A stretch of 47,283 bases of DNA from JAQBGV01 sp032128395 (GTDB taxonomy: Bacteria; Planctomycetota; UBA8108; UBA1146), in contig JAQBGV010000205.1 of assembly GCA_032128395.1 (NCBI GenBank), positions 1 through 47,283 of the forward strand, in the 5' to 3' direction. A program made the translations under genes and the position numbers. Shown here in pieces: positions 1 to 8,597 of the stretch (positions are counted from its first letter, which is position 1; every line of letters begins with the position of its first letter). Under the pieces are notes generated by a model that saw only the letters and a list, made by a program, of their open reading frames with translations, searched no databases and was not told the origin of the DNA.

Positions 1-150
1 CTCCTGAAAGATCAGGGCCATGTGGTTCTCGACGTAGCGATCGCTCCCGGCGCGCTCTTCCTCGATCGCAGCGGTCTCGATCACCTCGCGCGTCGCCTCG
101 GCGCTCGTCTCGCAGATCGTGGACGCCACCACGTGGCGCCAGTACACGCT
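1..150 (-). other. In-frame continuation of the CRTAC1-type gene beyond UGA (runs off window)
   Basis: Reading on from the TGA at 151-153 without a frame change gives SVYWRHVVASTICETS followed by an acidic helix-like stretch and ENHMALIFQE, with no stop before the window edge. The text looks like real protein: 'WRHVV' after 'NGFISGD..KD' fits the usual C-terminal tail of planctomycete FG-GAP proteins, as far as I can recall them. So this is either the second half of a recoded gene or of a gene broken by a nonsense mutation or a base-call error. Confidence 0.6.
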
Positions 151-153
151 TCA
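120..153 (-). promoter_or_regulatory. Candidate bacterial SECIS-like hairpin immediately after in-frame UGA
   Basis: On the minus strand the UGA (153-151) is followed after 12 nt by UGG, then CGCCAC, loop GUG, then GUGGCG, a bulged U at 123, and CCA. That is a perfect 6-bp upper stem with a 3-nt loop starting in G, extended by three more pairs past the bulge. There are 18 nt between the UGA and the loop. From memory of the bacterial SECIS consensus (short stem, small loop with an early G, roughly 16-37 nt after UGA), the geometry fits. High GC makes chance hairpins common, so this is suggestive only. Confidence 0.3.
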
Positions 154-1857
154 GGTGTCCTTCAGGGAGTCGCCGGAGATGAACCCGTTCGCCACGTAGA
201 GATCGAGATCGCCATCGAGGTCGAGGTCGAGGATGGAGGCGCCCCACGCCCAGCTCGCGCCGATCCCCCCGGCGCTCGGATCGAGCCGCTCGAAGCCGCT
301 GTCCCTCTGGAGGAAGATGCTGTTCCCCGCCGCGAGTTTGTAGAGAACACCCTCGGTCTCGCTCCGGTCCCGGTCTGCGAAGCGCTTCAGGATTCGGTTC
401 CCCGCCGAAGAGGACATGTTCGAGATGTAGAGATCCAGCCGACCGTCCTGATCGAGATCCCCCCACGCGACGCCCATCCCGTTCCCGACGTCGAGCAGTC
501 CGAGCTCCTCCGCGACGTCCTCGTAGGTGCCGTCCCCGCGGTTGCGGTAGAGCGCGTTCACCCCGTAGTCGTTCGCGACGGCGAGATCGATGTCCCCATC
601 GTTGTCGTAGTCCGCCGCCGCCGCCGCGTAGCTCCACGATTGGCCGGCGACCCCCGCCGCCGCGCCGATCTCCTCGAAGCGCGTGCCGTCCACGTTGCGC
701 AGCAGTAGGTTGGGCTGCCCGTTGGTCGCGCGGTGCCACGAATTCGGGTACTCGGCGTCGAGCCGGCCGTATCCGCAGATGTAGAGATCGAGGAATCCAT
801 CGAGGTCGTGATCGAACGCGACCGCAGTGAATGCGTTCACGTACAGCTCGAGCCCCGCCGCCCGGGTGATATCGACGAACTTGCCGTCGTCGTTGCGCCG
901 CAGCACGAGCGACTGTCCCGCGGGCACTCCGTCCCGAGTCCACCCGACCCGAGCCGCGAACAGGTCGAGATCTCCATCGCGATCGAGATCGAAGAGGAGC
1001 GGGCTCGTCATCCCGCCGAGATCATCGAGCCCGACCTGTTCGGCGATCTCATCGAAGCGTCCATCCCCGCGATTCCGGTACAGGAACGCCCGGTGCGCGG
1101 ATGAGACGAGAACATCGAACAGGCCGTCGCCGTCGATGTCCTCGCTCGCGGCGCCGCGCCAGTAATAACTGCGGTTCTCGGCGTCGCCGAAGCGCGGTGC
1201 GTGGTGTGCGAGACCCGCAGCTCGCGAGACTTCGACCAGCAGCGGCGCATCGGATGTTTGCTCACGAGCGCGCTCGAGCGTGAACTGACCTAGCCGCCAA
1301 GCGCCCCCCTCGCCCGCGTGCACCCGGCCCTTCGCCCAACCGTAGAAGGAGATGATCCCACCGCTCGCATTCGACCCGATGATCTGGACGGTGAGGACGA
1401 TCTCCCCAGTGCTCCGACTCTCGGAGAACTCCGCCCCGCGGGTCTTGAAGAACACCCGGTCGATCCGAGTCAGTGAATCGAGCCGCTCTTCGATCGACGC
1501 GAGGAAGCGACTGCGATCGACCCCCTCGGGAAACCCCGATTCGAGCCGACGCTCCACGACCCCGGGCGCGAGAGGCGCCGACTCCCACCCTGTGAACGCG
1601 TCGAGCGGAGTGCCCACGAACGCCGGATCGAGATACGCGACCGCGGCGGGGAAGTCGCGACGGAGCACCGCCCCCGAGAACTCGATCAGTCGGTTCGCGA
1701 CCTGTTCGGTGAGCTCTTCGACCTCGACCATCGCGGTGATGCGCTCGTCGGATGCACCCGGCTGCGAAGTGGGTGGTGCAGTCGGCGAGGAACCCGGAGG
1801 CGACGCGTCGCACCCGAGGAGGAGGAGGAGAACAAGTGTGGTCGAGAGGATTCGCAT
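151..1857 (-). CDS. CRTAC1-type FG-GAP/VCBS repeat lipoprotein, interrupted by in-frame UGA
   Basis: The start at 1857 gives an N-terminus MRILSTTLVLLLLLGCDAS, a lipoprotein signal with lipobox LLGC. The frame is open further upstream, but that part is not signal-like. After a spacer and an alpha/beta region, the C-terminal two thirds carries FG-GAP/VCBS calcium-loop repeats (DIDGDGLFDV, DLDRDGDLDLF, DHDLDGFLDLY, DYDNDGDIDLA, DLDQDGRLDLY, DLDLDGDLDLY), each in a 'NRGDG.F.D' context. This is the layout of CRTAC1/ASPIC-like extracellular beta-propellers. The last repeat reads YVANGFISGDSLKDT and then meets TGA at 151-153. The same frame continues with 50 sense codons to the window edge, so the product is probably longer than this CDS. 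It lies 45 bp downstream of the stop of the phospholipase D-like gene on the same strand. The family is well supported; the function (secreted protein binding, possibly calcium-dependent) is inferred. Confidence 0.8.
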   Translation of the reverse strand: MRILSTTLVLLLLLGCDASPPGSSPTAPPTSQPGASDERITAMVEVEELTEQVANRLIEFSGAVLRRDFPAAVAYLDPAFVGTPLDAFTGWESAPLAPGVVERRLESGFPEGVDRSRFLASIEERLDSLTRIDRVFFKTRGAEFSESRSTGEIVLTVQIIGSNASGGIISFYGWAKGRVHAGEGGAWRLGQFTLERAREQTSDAPLLVEVSRAAGLAHHAPRFGDAENRSYYWRGAASEDIDGDGLFDVLVSSAHRAFLYRNRGDGRFDEIAEQVGLDDLGGMTSPLLFDLDRDGDLDLFAARVGWTRDGVPAGQSLVLRRNDDGKFVDITRAAGLELYVNAFTAVAFDHDLDGFLDLYICGYGRLDAEYPNSWHRATNGQPNLLLRNVDGTRFEEIGAAAGVAGQSWSYAAAAADYDNDGDIDLAVANDYGVNALYRNRGDGTYEDVAEELGLLDVGNGMGVAWGDLDQDGRLDLYISNMSSSAGNRILKRFADRDRSETEGVLYKLAAGNSIFLQRDSGFERLDPSAGGIGASWAWGASILDLDLDGDLDLYVANGFISGDSLKDT

Positions 1858-1971
1858 CGTCGGTTTCACCATCCGTCGCTTCGTCGCTCGAACCAGTTCT
1901 TCCAGCGGTCGGTTCAGAGTATCCACGACGGACGGGGAGAGAGGAAGCGATCCGACGACCCGGACGATCGC

Positions 1972-4065
1972 TCAGAGCTGATCAGCGACGAATTCCGCGA
2001 GGTATTCCCCCAGCGAGCAACTCAGGGTCTCCTTCATCAGGATCGAGTGCGCCAGGTCCTCCTCGAACAACCGCGTGCGCAATGCCTCGACGGCTTCGGG
2101 GTTGGAGGTCGCCAGGTTCATCTCCGAGTTGTCCTTGAGGCTCAAGCGGTCGAAGTTCGCCGATCCGGCGCAGATCCAGCCGTCGAAGATCGCGGCCTTC
2201 ACATGAGACATCCCCGGATAGAAGTACACTTGGATGCCATTCTCGTACATGAGATTCGCGGTGACCATATTGCTCGCGTTCATGATCTCGTGGTTCCCGT
2301 TCGCCGGCAGTACCACGCGAACATCGACGCCTCGTCGTCTCGCGCGGATCAACTCGTGGAGAATCGCGTTGTCCGAGAAATAGGCATTGCTCACGATGAT
2401 CTGGCGCTGCGCTCTCTGGATCGCGCGGAGCTGAGCCACGTAGATCTCGCTCTTTCCCGGACGGGTGAAGAGAGTGCGGATCGGGTATCCACCCGAGCGC
2501 GCTCCGCGCCGCTTCGAGCTGAACCAGTTCACCGCGTACCCAAGATCGCCCCAACGCGACGCCCGAGCCCAAGTGGAGCCGAAGTCCGCCACGATCTCGG
2601 AGACGATCGTTCCGTCGACTCTCATCATCATGTCGTGCCAGTGGTAACGGTACTCGCGACCGAAGTTCATCCCCCCGGTGAAGCACACCCGCTTGTCGAT
2701 GACGATCGTCTTGACGTGATCCGACTTCAACCAGACGTTCGTCTGCACCCGGAGTTTGATCTTCGAGCCCTCGAGGAGGTATGCGGCCATGGAACTCGGC
2801 GGCTCGAACCCCGGAGGCAAGTCGTCCGCGACCTTTCCCTCACCCATGATCTGGCCGAGCCGGTCGAGCAGGATCCTGACCTTCACGCCTTCGTTCGACT
2901 TCTTCTTGAGCAGGTTTGCGAGGCTCACCGCGTAGTCGTCGTTGTCGAAGATGAAGATCCGCACGTCGATGGACTGCTCCGCCGCATCGATCGCCTCGAT
3001 CAGGGTCGGGAAGAACTCATCCCCGCCGATGCAGAATCCCATCGTTCCGAGCGAGGACTCGCGCCCGACGATCTCGTCGAGTTCGCTCTCCCACTCGACC
3101 AAGTCCATCGGCTCGGCACCCTCGTCGACGGGAGGGGGAGGCCCGGACTGGACCGCATGCTCGACGACGGTCAGGAGTTGACCGGGGTGGAAGAGCTGGA
3201 AGGCAACATCGGCGGTCCAGGCGATGAACCGGTATGCCGAGGAGACGGGCCGCATGATCATTCCGAAGGCGTGCCCATCGATGAGGAGATCGTAGGCCGA
3301 CTCGAGCTGCTTGCCGAACGGACGCCCGTGCGAGCTCTTCCTTCGTCCCGTCAAGGCTTCGAACCCGACGGCCAGGCCCTGTCGAGAATCGAAGTAGACC
3401 ATCGGAATCTCAGCGCCGGCAACCCCGGAGGCCAAGGCGACGAACGCGTGTGGGGGATTCTCCAGAGCGGAGTGGGCCTCGGTGAGTTTTTCCAGCGTGA
3501 GTTTCGTCAGTTCTGGATCGGAGTAGACCCGGACCACTTCGAGGGCGTCCGGTTGGTCTTCGGTGTCGACGATCACCGACTGGCCCTCGGCGTCGCGGAA
3601 CAGGATGACGGTGCGGCGGCCGATTTCGAGCTGGACGCCCATGCCGGGCTCGCGGGGCGTCAGTTCGCGCACCAGTGTCGCGCGCAGTGCAGTGAACTCC
3701 TCGCTCGAGATCAACTCGACGGGGTGCAACCTGGCGACCACTGAAAGGTATTCGTCGATCTCCATGAACTCGATCGGGACCGTCAATGCTTTGACTTCGC
3801 CGTCTGCGAGTACCTTCTGAAGCTCCCAGACCGAGCGCGCATAGAAGACACGGCTCTGAGCGCTGTCGCGGGGGAAGACCCGGAAACGGCAGGCGTATTC
3901 GTGGTCGCTGCTGTAGGCCTCTTCGATGGCGACGGCAGCTTGGTTACCCAGCCAGGCGAGCCCGATCTCGTTCACGGTAGCGGGGGCAGTGCGCATGCTG
4001 GCGCAGGACGTCAGCGAGATGGTGAGGGTCGTCAGCAGTGCGAGATCGGTCCACCGGGAAGTCAT
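1972..4065 (-). CDS. Phospholipase D / cardiolipin synthase-like lipoprotein
   Basis: The 697-residue protein starts with MTSRWTDLALLTTLTISLTSC, a lipoprotein signal with lipobox LTSC, so it is probably envelope-anchored. The N-terminal 300 or so residues are not recognised. The second half is a PLD-superfamily unit with two HKD motifs: H450-V-K..D with 'CFTGGMNFGREY' after it, and H621-V-K..D with 'CAGSANFDRLSL' after it. Each is preceded by a typical strand such as 'SIDVRIFIFDND' or 'RQIIVSNAYFSDN'. Two HKD motifs in one chain make a complete active site for phosphatidyl transfer or phosphodiester hydrolysis; the substrate (cardiolipin synthesis or phospholipid cleavage) cannot be told. GAGGGG lies about 9 nt upstream of the ATG. 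It is divergent from the ATP-grasp gene and sits upstream of the CRTAC1-type gene. Confidence 0.88.
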   Translation of the reverse strand: MTSRWTDLALLTTLTISLTSCASMRTAPATVNEIGLAWLGNQAAVAIEEAYSSDHEYACRFRVFPRDSAQSRVFYARSVWELQKVLADGEVKALTVPIEFMEIDEYLSVVARLHPVELISSEEFTALRATLVRELTPREPGMGVQLEIGRRTVILFRDAEGQSVIVDTEDQPDALEVVRVYSDPELTKLTLEKLTEAHSALENPPHAFVALASGVAGAEIPMVYFDSRQGLAVGFEALTGRRKSSHGRPFGKQLESAYDLLIDGHAFGMIMRPVSSAYRFIAWTADVAFQLFHPGQLLTVVEHAVQSGPPPPVDEGAEPMDLVEWESELDEIVGRESSLGTMGFCIGGDEFFPTLIEAIDAAEQSIDVRIFIFDNDDYAVSLANLLKKKSNEGVKVRILLDRLGQIMGEGKVADDLPPGFEPPSSMAAYLLEGSKIKLRVQTNVWLKSDHVKTIVIDKRVCFTGGMNFGREYRYHWHDMMMRVDGTIVSEIVADFGSTWARASRWGDLGYAVNWFSSKRRGARSGGYPIRTLFTRPGKSEIYVAQLRAIQRAQRQIIVSNAYFSDNAILHELIRARRRGVDVRVVLPANGNHEIMNASNMVTANLMYENGIQVYFYPGMSHVKAAIFDGWICAGSANFDRLSLKDNSEMNLATSNPEAVEALRTRLFEEDLAHSILMKETLSCSLGEYLAEFVADQL

Positions 4066-4397
4066 GGTGAGAGCCCCTCAGGTCGGCGTGCTGCTCGGTG
4101 GAGTCGACCACCCACGCGGTCGTTCCAACCAGGAAGAGATGCGCCGATCCGAAGTCTCTGGGTTCACCGAACCAGCGGGGGGGCGGATGCGGATCGGGGC
4201 GTTCGGCGGGGAAATGCCATAACTCTCACGAACGAGGGGGGTTGTCGCTGACCTGGTTCGGGATGTGGCGCTTCCGGGGGTGCGCCGAATCGGCTGGAAT
4301 CCGCGCGACGGAGAGTATCATCCCGCCCCTGCCCGAGCCGCGTACCCACTGGAAGTTACGGGGTCGGAGGCGGTCCCCAAGAATGGAGCGTCGCCGG
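4066..4397. other. Divergent intergenic region, no gene seen
   Basis: This 332-bp stretch separates the divergent PLD-like and ATP-grasp genes. The ATP-grasp frame is open through part of it, but that translation is Arg/Pro-rich and unlike the family. It should hold promoters in both directions, but I see no convincing -35/-10 pair and no strong hairpin. Confidence 0.4.
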
Positions 4398-5303
4398 ATG
4401 CGTGGCTGGATCATCTATCACCGACCCGTGGACAAGAGCGACCCGAGCTCCCACGGCGTGCGGCGTTTCCTCGAGTCCGCCGAGAAGCACGGCGTCGACT
4501 TGGACGTCGTCAGTCCCGAAGAGGTCGACCTCGTCGTCACCCGGGACGACCGCAAGGGAGTGTTCCTGCGCGGCAACCACGTCGCGCTCCCCGATTTCGT
4601 CCTCCCCCGCACCGGCTCGGGGACGACCTACTACACCCTAGCGGTGATCCGGCACCTCGAGCGCCTAGGGGTGAGTTCGTTCAACTCGTCGTCCAGCATC
4701 GAGACGGTGAAGGACAAACTCTACTCGCTACAGATCCTCGCCCAGAGCAACTTCCCGGTGCCACGGACGATGCTCGCGCGCTTCCCGGTCGACCTCAACG
4801 TGGTCGAGAAACAGGTCGGGTTCCCGGTGGTGGTGAAAACCGTGAGCGGCTCGCAGGGGCAAGGGGTCTACCTCTGTGATGACCACGAGAAACTGCACGA
4901 GCTGGTGGAGGAGATCGGCGCGTCGAAGAACTCGCTCAACATCATCTTCCAGGAATTCATCGCCTCGAGCCGCGGCCAGGACCTCCGCGTGTTCATCCTC
5001 GGGGGGCGCGCGATCGCGGCTGTGCGCCGCGTCGCGAAGGATGGCAACTTCAAGGCGAACATCTCGCTCGGCGGCGAGGCCGAGCCGTACGACCTCACCC
5101 CGGAGGCGGAGTGGCTCGCCGCGGAAGTCGCGCGGATCTGCGGTCTCGACATCGCCGGGATCGACCTGCTCTTCGACGGCGACCGGTTCAAGATCTGCGA
5201 GGCGAATTCCTCCCCGGGGTTCAAGGGGATCGAGAAGGTCTACGACATGGACGTCCCGGGGGAGATCTTTCGCTTCATCCGCGTCCGTCGGGGATTGGTG
5301 TAG
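4398..5303 (+). CDS. RimK-like ATP-grasp ligase
   Basis: The 301-residue start MRGWIIYHRPVDKS is chosen because GGAG at 4385-4388 lies 9 nt upstream and family members begin like this; an ATG at 4383 is a possible alternative. The order of features is that of RimK/LysX-type ATP-grasp enzymes: an N-terminal domain ending in 'DFVLPRTGSGTTYY', 'SSSSIETVKDKLYSLQILAQ', the nucleotide-binding strand 'FPVVVKTVSGSQGQGVYL', 'FQEFIASSRGQDLRVFILGG', 'DIAGIDLLFDGDRFKICEAN', and the metal-binding E-x-N with 'SSPGFKGIEKV'. Such enzymes join an amino acid (often glutamate) to a carboxylate of a protein or small molecule through an acyl phosphate. Nothing nearby names the acceptor. The gene stands alone and is followed by a hairpin at 5329-5346. 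Confidence 0.88.
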   Translation: MRGWIIYHRPVDKSDPSSHGVRRFLESAEKHGVDLDVVSPEEVDLVVTRDDRKGVFLRGNHVALPDFVLPRTGSGTTYYTLAVIRHLERLGVSSFNSSSSIETVKDKLYSLQILAQSNFPVPRTMLARFPVDLNVVEKQVGFPVVVKTVSGSQGQGVYLCDDHEKLHELVEEIGASKNSLNIIFQEFIASSRGQDLRVFILGGRAIAAVRRVAKDGNFKANISLGGEAEPYDLTPEAEWLAAEVARICGLDIAGIDLLFDGDRFKICEANSSPGFKGIEKVYDMDVPGEIFRFIRVRRGLV

Positions 5304-5328
5304 AGGGTCTCCAGCGGAGAGCAGCCCC

Positions 5329-5346
5329 CCCGAGAAGCCCCTCGGG
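5329..5346 (+). terminator. Terminator-like hairpin after ATP-grasp gene
   Basis: CCCGAG at 5329-5334, a 6-nt loop and CTCGGG at 5341-5346 form a perfect 6-bp GC stem 26 bp after the stop codon. No T-run follows, so it is only terminator-like. The rest of 5304-5540 shows nothing else clear. Confidence 0.3.
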
Positions 5347-5540
5347 CGACGGTGCACCGCAATCCTGCGCCGGGGCTTCGTTCGATGAACCAGCCCGGTT
5401 TCCACGGTGCCCCAAAAAAACCCTGGCGGTCCCCTCGCCGGTTCTCGCTTCCTCCATCGGGGGGGCGTCTCCCCATCGGGCAGTCCAGTCCACTGAAGGA
5501 AAGCCCGTCGACTACTCACTCTCTCGTAGGGAGGTCGCCA

Positions 5541-8500
5541 GTGTCTCGCACGCATCGACTCTCAGTGTTCCTTGTCCTCACTTGTCTAGTTCTCTTCGCC
5601 ACACTCGCGGGTGCTCAGTCGACCCTTGCGGTCCCCGGTGCCTATCCGACGATCCAGGGTGCGATCAACGCCGCGGTGGACGGTGACACCGTGGAGGTCT
5701 CCCCCGGAACCTACTTCGAGAACATCGAGTTTTCCGGAAAGGGCATCACCGTTCGTAGCACCGGTGGATCGGGGGTGACGACGATCGATGGAGGGTTCGC
5801 AGGCAGTGTGGTCACCTTCACGAGCGGCGAGGGGACGGACTCCATTCTCGAGGGCTTCACCATCACGAGCGGCACGGGGACTCTTTGCTTCGGCGCTCCT
5901 TGTGGTGGTGGCATTTTCTGTGCACTCTCCTCGCCCACGATCGTGGGAAATCTCATCACCGGCAATACGGCGACCTACGGTGGTGGCATCGGCCTAGAGG
6001 AGCACTGCCATCCGAGGATCATCGACAACGTAATTTCGAACAACACCGCCACCGAACTCGGAGCCGGGATCGACGTGTTCCTCGTGTCGAGCCCGCTGAT
6101 CGACGGCAATGAGATCACCGACAATATCTGCTTGGGGGTGAGCAACCCCAACGTCGATATGCCGGGGGGCGGTGGGATCGCCGTCGAGAACCGGTGCTCA
6201 CCGACGATCACGGACAATCGCATCTCCGGCAACACTGTCGGTGCGTTCGGGGTCGGGGGTGGTGTCTTCTGCTTTTACGCCTCGTCCCCCCTCATCGCGG
6301 GGAATCAGATCGATGGCAACTCCGCGTACCATGGTGGGGGCATTTCATGCATGCTCCAGTCCCATCCCATCATCGTGAGCAGCACGTTCCACGAGAACAG
6401 CGCCGTGAGTTCCGGTGGTGCGATCCAATCCGTGAGGAATTCGTGGCCGACGGTTCGAAACTCCATTCTGTGGGCCAACACTGCTCTCTTTGGGGCGGCC
6501 ATCCGGACCGATCCTGTCGGGAGCAATTCGACCGTGACCCATTCGGATGTGGAGGGCGGATACGCGGGAACGGGGAACATCGATCAGGATCCGCTCTTTG
6601 TTGCTGCTCTCGCGGGAGACTTCCATCTGACGCCAGGTTCACCGTGCGTCGGCATGGGAGACTCACGCGCTCACTTCTTGCAAGAGACAGACGGAGACGG
6701 TGGGAGCCGAATCTATTGCGGAGAGACCGACATCGGGTGGGATGAACTCGAGGAAGCTTGTGGGTACGCCCCGCCTTCAGATCTGACCTGTACGATCTCG
6801 GATGACCTTGTGACGCTCACCTGGAGCAATTCCGCCCCCTACGACTCCATCGAAGTCGCTCGAGATGGTGTGCTCCTCGACACCCTCGTCGGAGCGGACA
6901 CCACGTTCGATGACTCCCCTGGCGCGGGTCACCACGTCTACTCCCTCACCGTGGTCTCGGCGGGTGTGAGCTGCTGTGGGCCCGGTTGTCGCGCCCCGAT
7001 GCCGGGGACGTATCACATCGACGGGGCAGCGACTCCGCCGGGGACAGGGTCCGTCGCCGCTCCGTACGCCTCGATTCAATTTGCCATCGCGCAATCGGAA
7101 AGCGTGAACGGCAGCGTGCTCCTGGTGGAGCCGGGAGTCTACGCGGAGAACATCGACTTCCTCGGCAAGGAGGTGGTTCTGCGAAGTGTTGGGGGTCCGG
7201 GGTTCACTACGATCGACGGCAGCTCCCAGACCCGGGGGCCAGAATTCGCGAGCGTAGTCACCTTCGCGCGGAACGAAGGGGCCGGCGCAGTTCTCGACGG
7301 GTTCCGTGTGACCGCCGGCACAGGGACGCGGTACCCCTTCACTGCGTCCACTCAATACCGCGGTGGCGGTGTCCTGGCCGCGAACGGCGGGCCCACGATC
7401 GAGAACAATTGGATCACCGACAATCAACTGTCATTTGCGAACGGCTTCGGAGGAGGGATCTTTGCGAGCATCGCACCCACGATCGTGAACAACACGATCC
7501 GGTCGAACACTGCTCTCCAAGGTGCCGGGATCATGATCGGCCGGGCGGAGACGACCGTGATCGCCGGGAACGTCGTGGCGCAGAACTCCGCAGCCCAGAG
7601 CTGCGGCGGAATCGTGGTCAACGGCGCCCTAGACGCTTCGCTCACCAACAACACGATCGCGGACAATCTCGGACCGCAGGGAGCGATTCGCCTGGATAAT
7701 TCCAATACGACGGTCACGAACTCGATCCTCTGGAACAGCGCGGGACCAGAATTCTTCGTGTTTTCGGGTGCACCTCCCACGGTGAATTATTCGTGCATCC
7801 AGGGGGGGTACCCCGGCACCGGGAACATCAGCCAGGATCCGCAATTCATCGATCCTGCTGGCGGTGACTACCACCTGATGTCGCCGGGGTCCCCCTGCAT
7901 CGACGCAGGAGACAATGGAGCCCCGTATCTCCCACAGACAGACATCGACGGTGGCCCCCGCATCGTCGGCCTGGCCGCGGACATCGGCGCCGACGAAACG
8001 GACGTAATCGTGACTTTCATCCGCGGGGACGGGAATGACGACGGCATGGTCGACATCGCGGACCCGTCCTACACGCTCATCTATCTCTTCGGAGTGAATG
8101 GGCCGTCCGTCTGTCTCGACGCCCAGGACTCGAACGACGATGGCGTGGTGAACATCGCGGACCCGGTCCATGAGCTCGGGTGGCTCTTCACGCTCGGTCC
8201 GCCGCCGCCGCCGCCGTTCCCGAACTGCGGGTCGGACCCGACGGCGGATGGTCTCGATTGCCTCGACTACACCTTCTGCCCCTCGCAGGCTCGAGTATTG
8301 CGCCGGACCGCGACAACGCGGTCCGGCGCAGCACGACAGCCTCCTAGTTCTTCTCCGCGACCCAGATCACGAACCTTGCGCCCTTCCCCTCCTTCGCTCG
8401 TGACCGCACCTCTTCGCATTCGAATCCTGCTCTGCGGAGGTTTTGGGAGAAGAACTTTGCGGGTCCCGCCGCCCAGATCGTCGCGACTCCGGGCTTGCGG

Positions 8501-8597
8501 AGCGCTCTCGCCAAGGTTCGGAGACCGTCGCGCGAATAGAGCCACCCCTCCGACGGTCCCGTCTTCGAGTGGGGACCGTTGTCGATGTCGGAGATGA
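5541..8597 (+). CDS. Secreted double parallel beta-helix protein with dockerin-like C-terminus; stop codon probably lost at 8286
   Basis: The GTG at 5541 is chosen because GGGAGG lies 6-7 nt upstream and it opens a clean signal peptide (VSRTHRLSVFLVLTCLVLFA). Two right-handed parallel beta-helix blocks follow. Each begins with a 'YPTIQGAINAA..G..V.V.PGTY.ENI.F.GK' type sequence and continues with 'N.I..N.A..GGGI' coils, ending in 'DPLF' or 'DPQFID' and 'GSPC.D.GD'. An FN3-like segment ('PSDLTCTISDDLVTLTWSN') lies between them. From about 8014 comes the dockerin-like cassette FIRGDGNDDG...IAD, then SNDDG..NIAD, then FPNCGSD and FCPS. Related cassettes here stop at '..CP', but this frame reads CAG at 8286-8288. 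It then runs 103 more codons through a hairpin and antisense to the next gene. The likely functional protein is about 915 residues ending near 8285. Role: surface protein, possibly carbohydrate-binding; enzyme activity is not evident. Confidence 0.8.
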   Translation: MSRTHRLSVFLVLTCLVLFATLAGAQSTLAVPGAYPTIQGAINAAVDGDTVEVSPGTYFENIEFSGKGITVRSTGGSGVTTIDGGFAGSVVTFTSGEGTDSILEGFTITSGTGTLCFGAPCGGGIFCALSSPTIVGNLITGNTATYGGGIGLEEHCHPRIIDNVISNNTATELGAGIDVFLVSSPLIDGNEITDNICLGVSNPNVDMPGGGGIAVENRCSPTITDNRISGNTVGAFGVGGGVFCFYASSPLIAGNQIDGNSAYHGGGISCMLQSHPIIVSSTFHENSAVSSGGAIQSVRNSWPTVRNSILWANTALFGAAIRTDPVGSNSTVTHSDVEGGYAGTGNIDQDPLFVAALAGDFHLTPGSPCVGMGDSRAHFLQETDGDGGSRIYCGETDIGWDELEEACGYAPPSDLTCTISDDLVTLTWSNSAPYDSIEVARDGVLLDTLVGADTTFDDSPGAGHHVYSLTVVSAGVSCCGPGCRAPMPGTYHIDGAATPPGTGSVAAPYASIQFAIAQSESVNGSVLLVEPGVYAENIDFLGKEVVLRSVGGPGFTTIDGSSQTRGPEFASVVTFARNEGAGAVLDGFRVTAGTGTRYPFTASTQYRGGGVLAANGGPTIENNWITDNQLSFANGFGGGIFASIAPTIVNNTIRSNTALQGAGIMIGRAETTVIAGNVVAQNSAAQSCGGIVVNGALDASLTNNTIADNLGPQGAIRLDNSNTTVTNSILWNSAGPEFFVFSGAPPTVNYSCIQGGYPGTGNISQDPQFIDPAGGDYHLMSPGSPCIDAGDNGAPYLPQTDIDGGPRIVGLAADIGADETDVIVTFIRGDGNDDGMVDIADPSYTLIYLFGVNGPSVCLDAQDSNDDGVVNIADPVHELGWLFTLGPPPPPPFPNCGSDPTADGLDCLDYTFCPSQARVLRRTATTRSGAARQPPSSSPRPRSRTLRPSPPSLVTAPLRIRILLCGGFGRRTLRVPPPRSSRLRACGALSPRFGDRRANRATPPTVPSSSGDRCRCRR
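8299..8330. terminator. Perfect 14-bp hairpin between convergent genes
   Basis: TGCGCCGGACCGCG (8299-8312), loop ACAA, then its exact complement at 8317-8330. It starts 11 nt after the place where the beta-helix gene should stop and lies 14 bp from the end of the convergent 8344-9051 gene. It suits a bidirectional terminator, though neither side has a clear T-run. Confidence 0.6.

Noticed and set aside
151..153. Genome-wide UGA reassignment (code 4 or 25) to explain the in-frame UGA
   Set aside because: UGA is a working stop for the genes ending at 12218, 15434, 22851 and 25993, two of them overlapping the next start.
2047..3744. 565-codon + strand frame opposite the PLD-like gene
   Set aside because: The minus strand has two HKD motifs and a lipobox; the + translation is His/Arg/Asp-rich with no recognisable motif.
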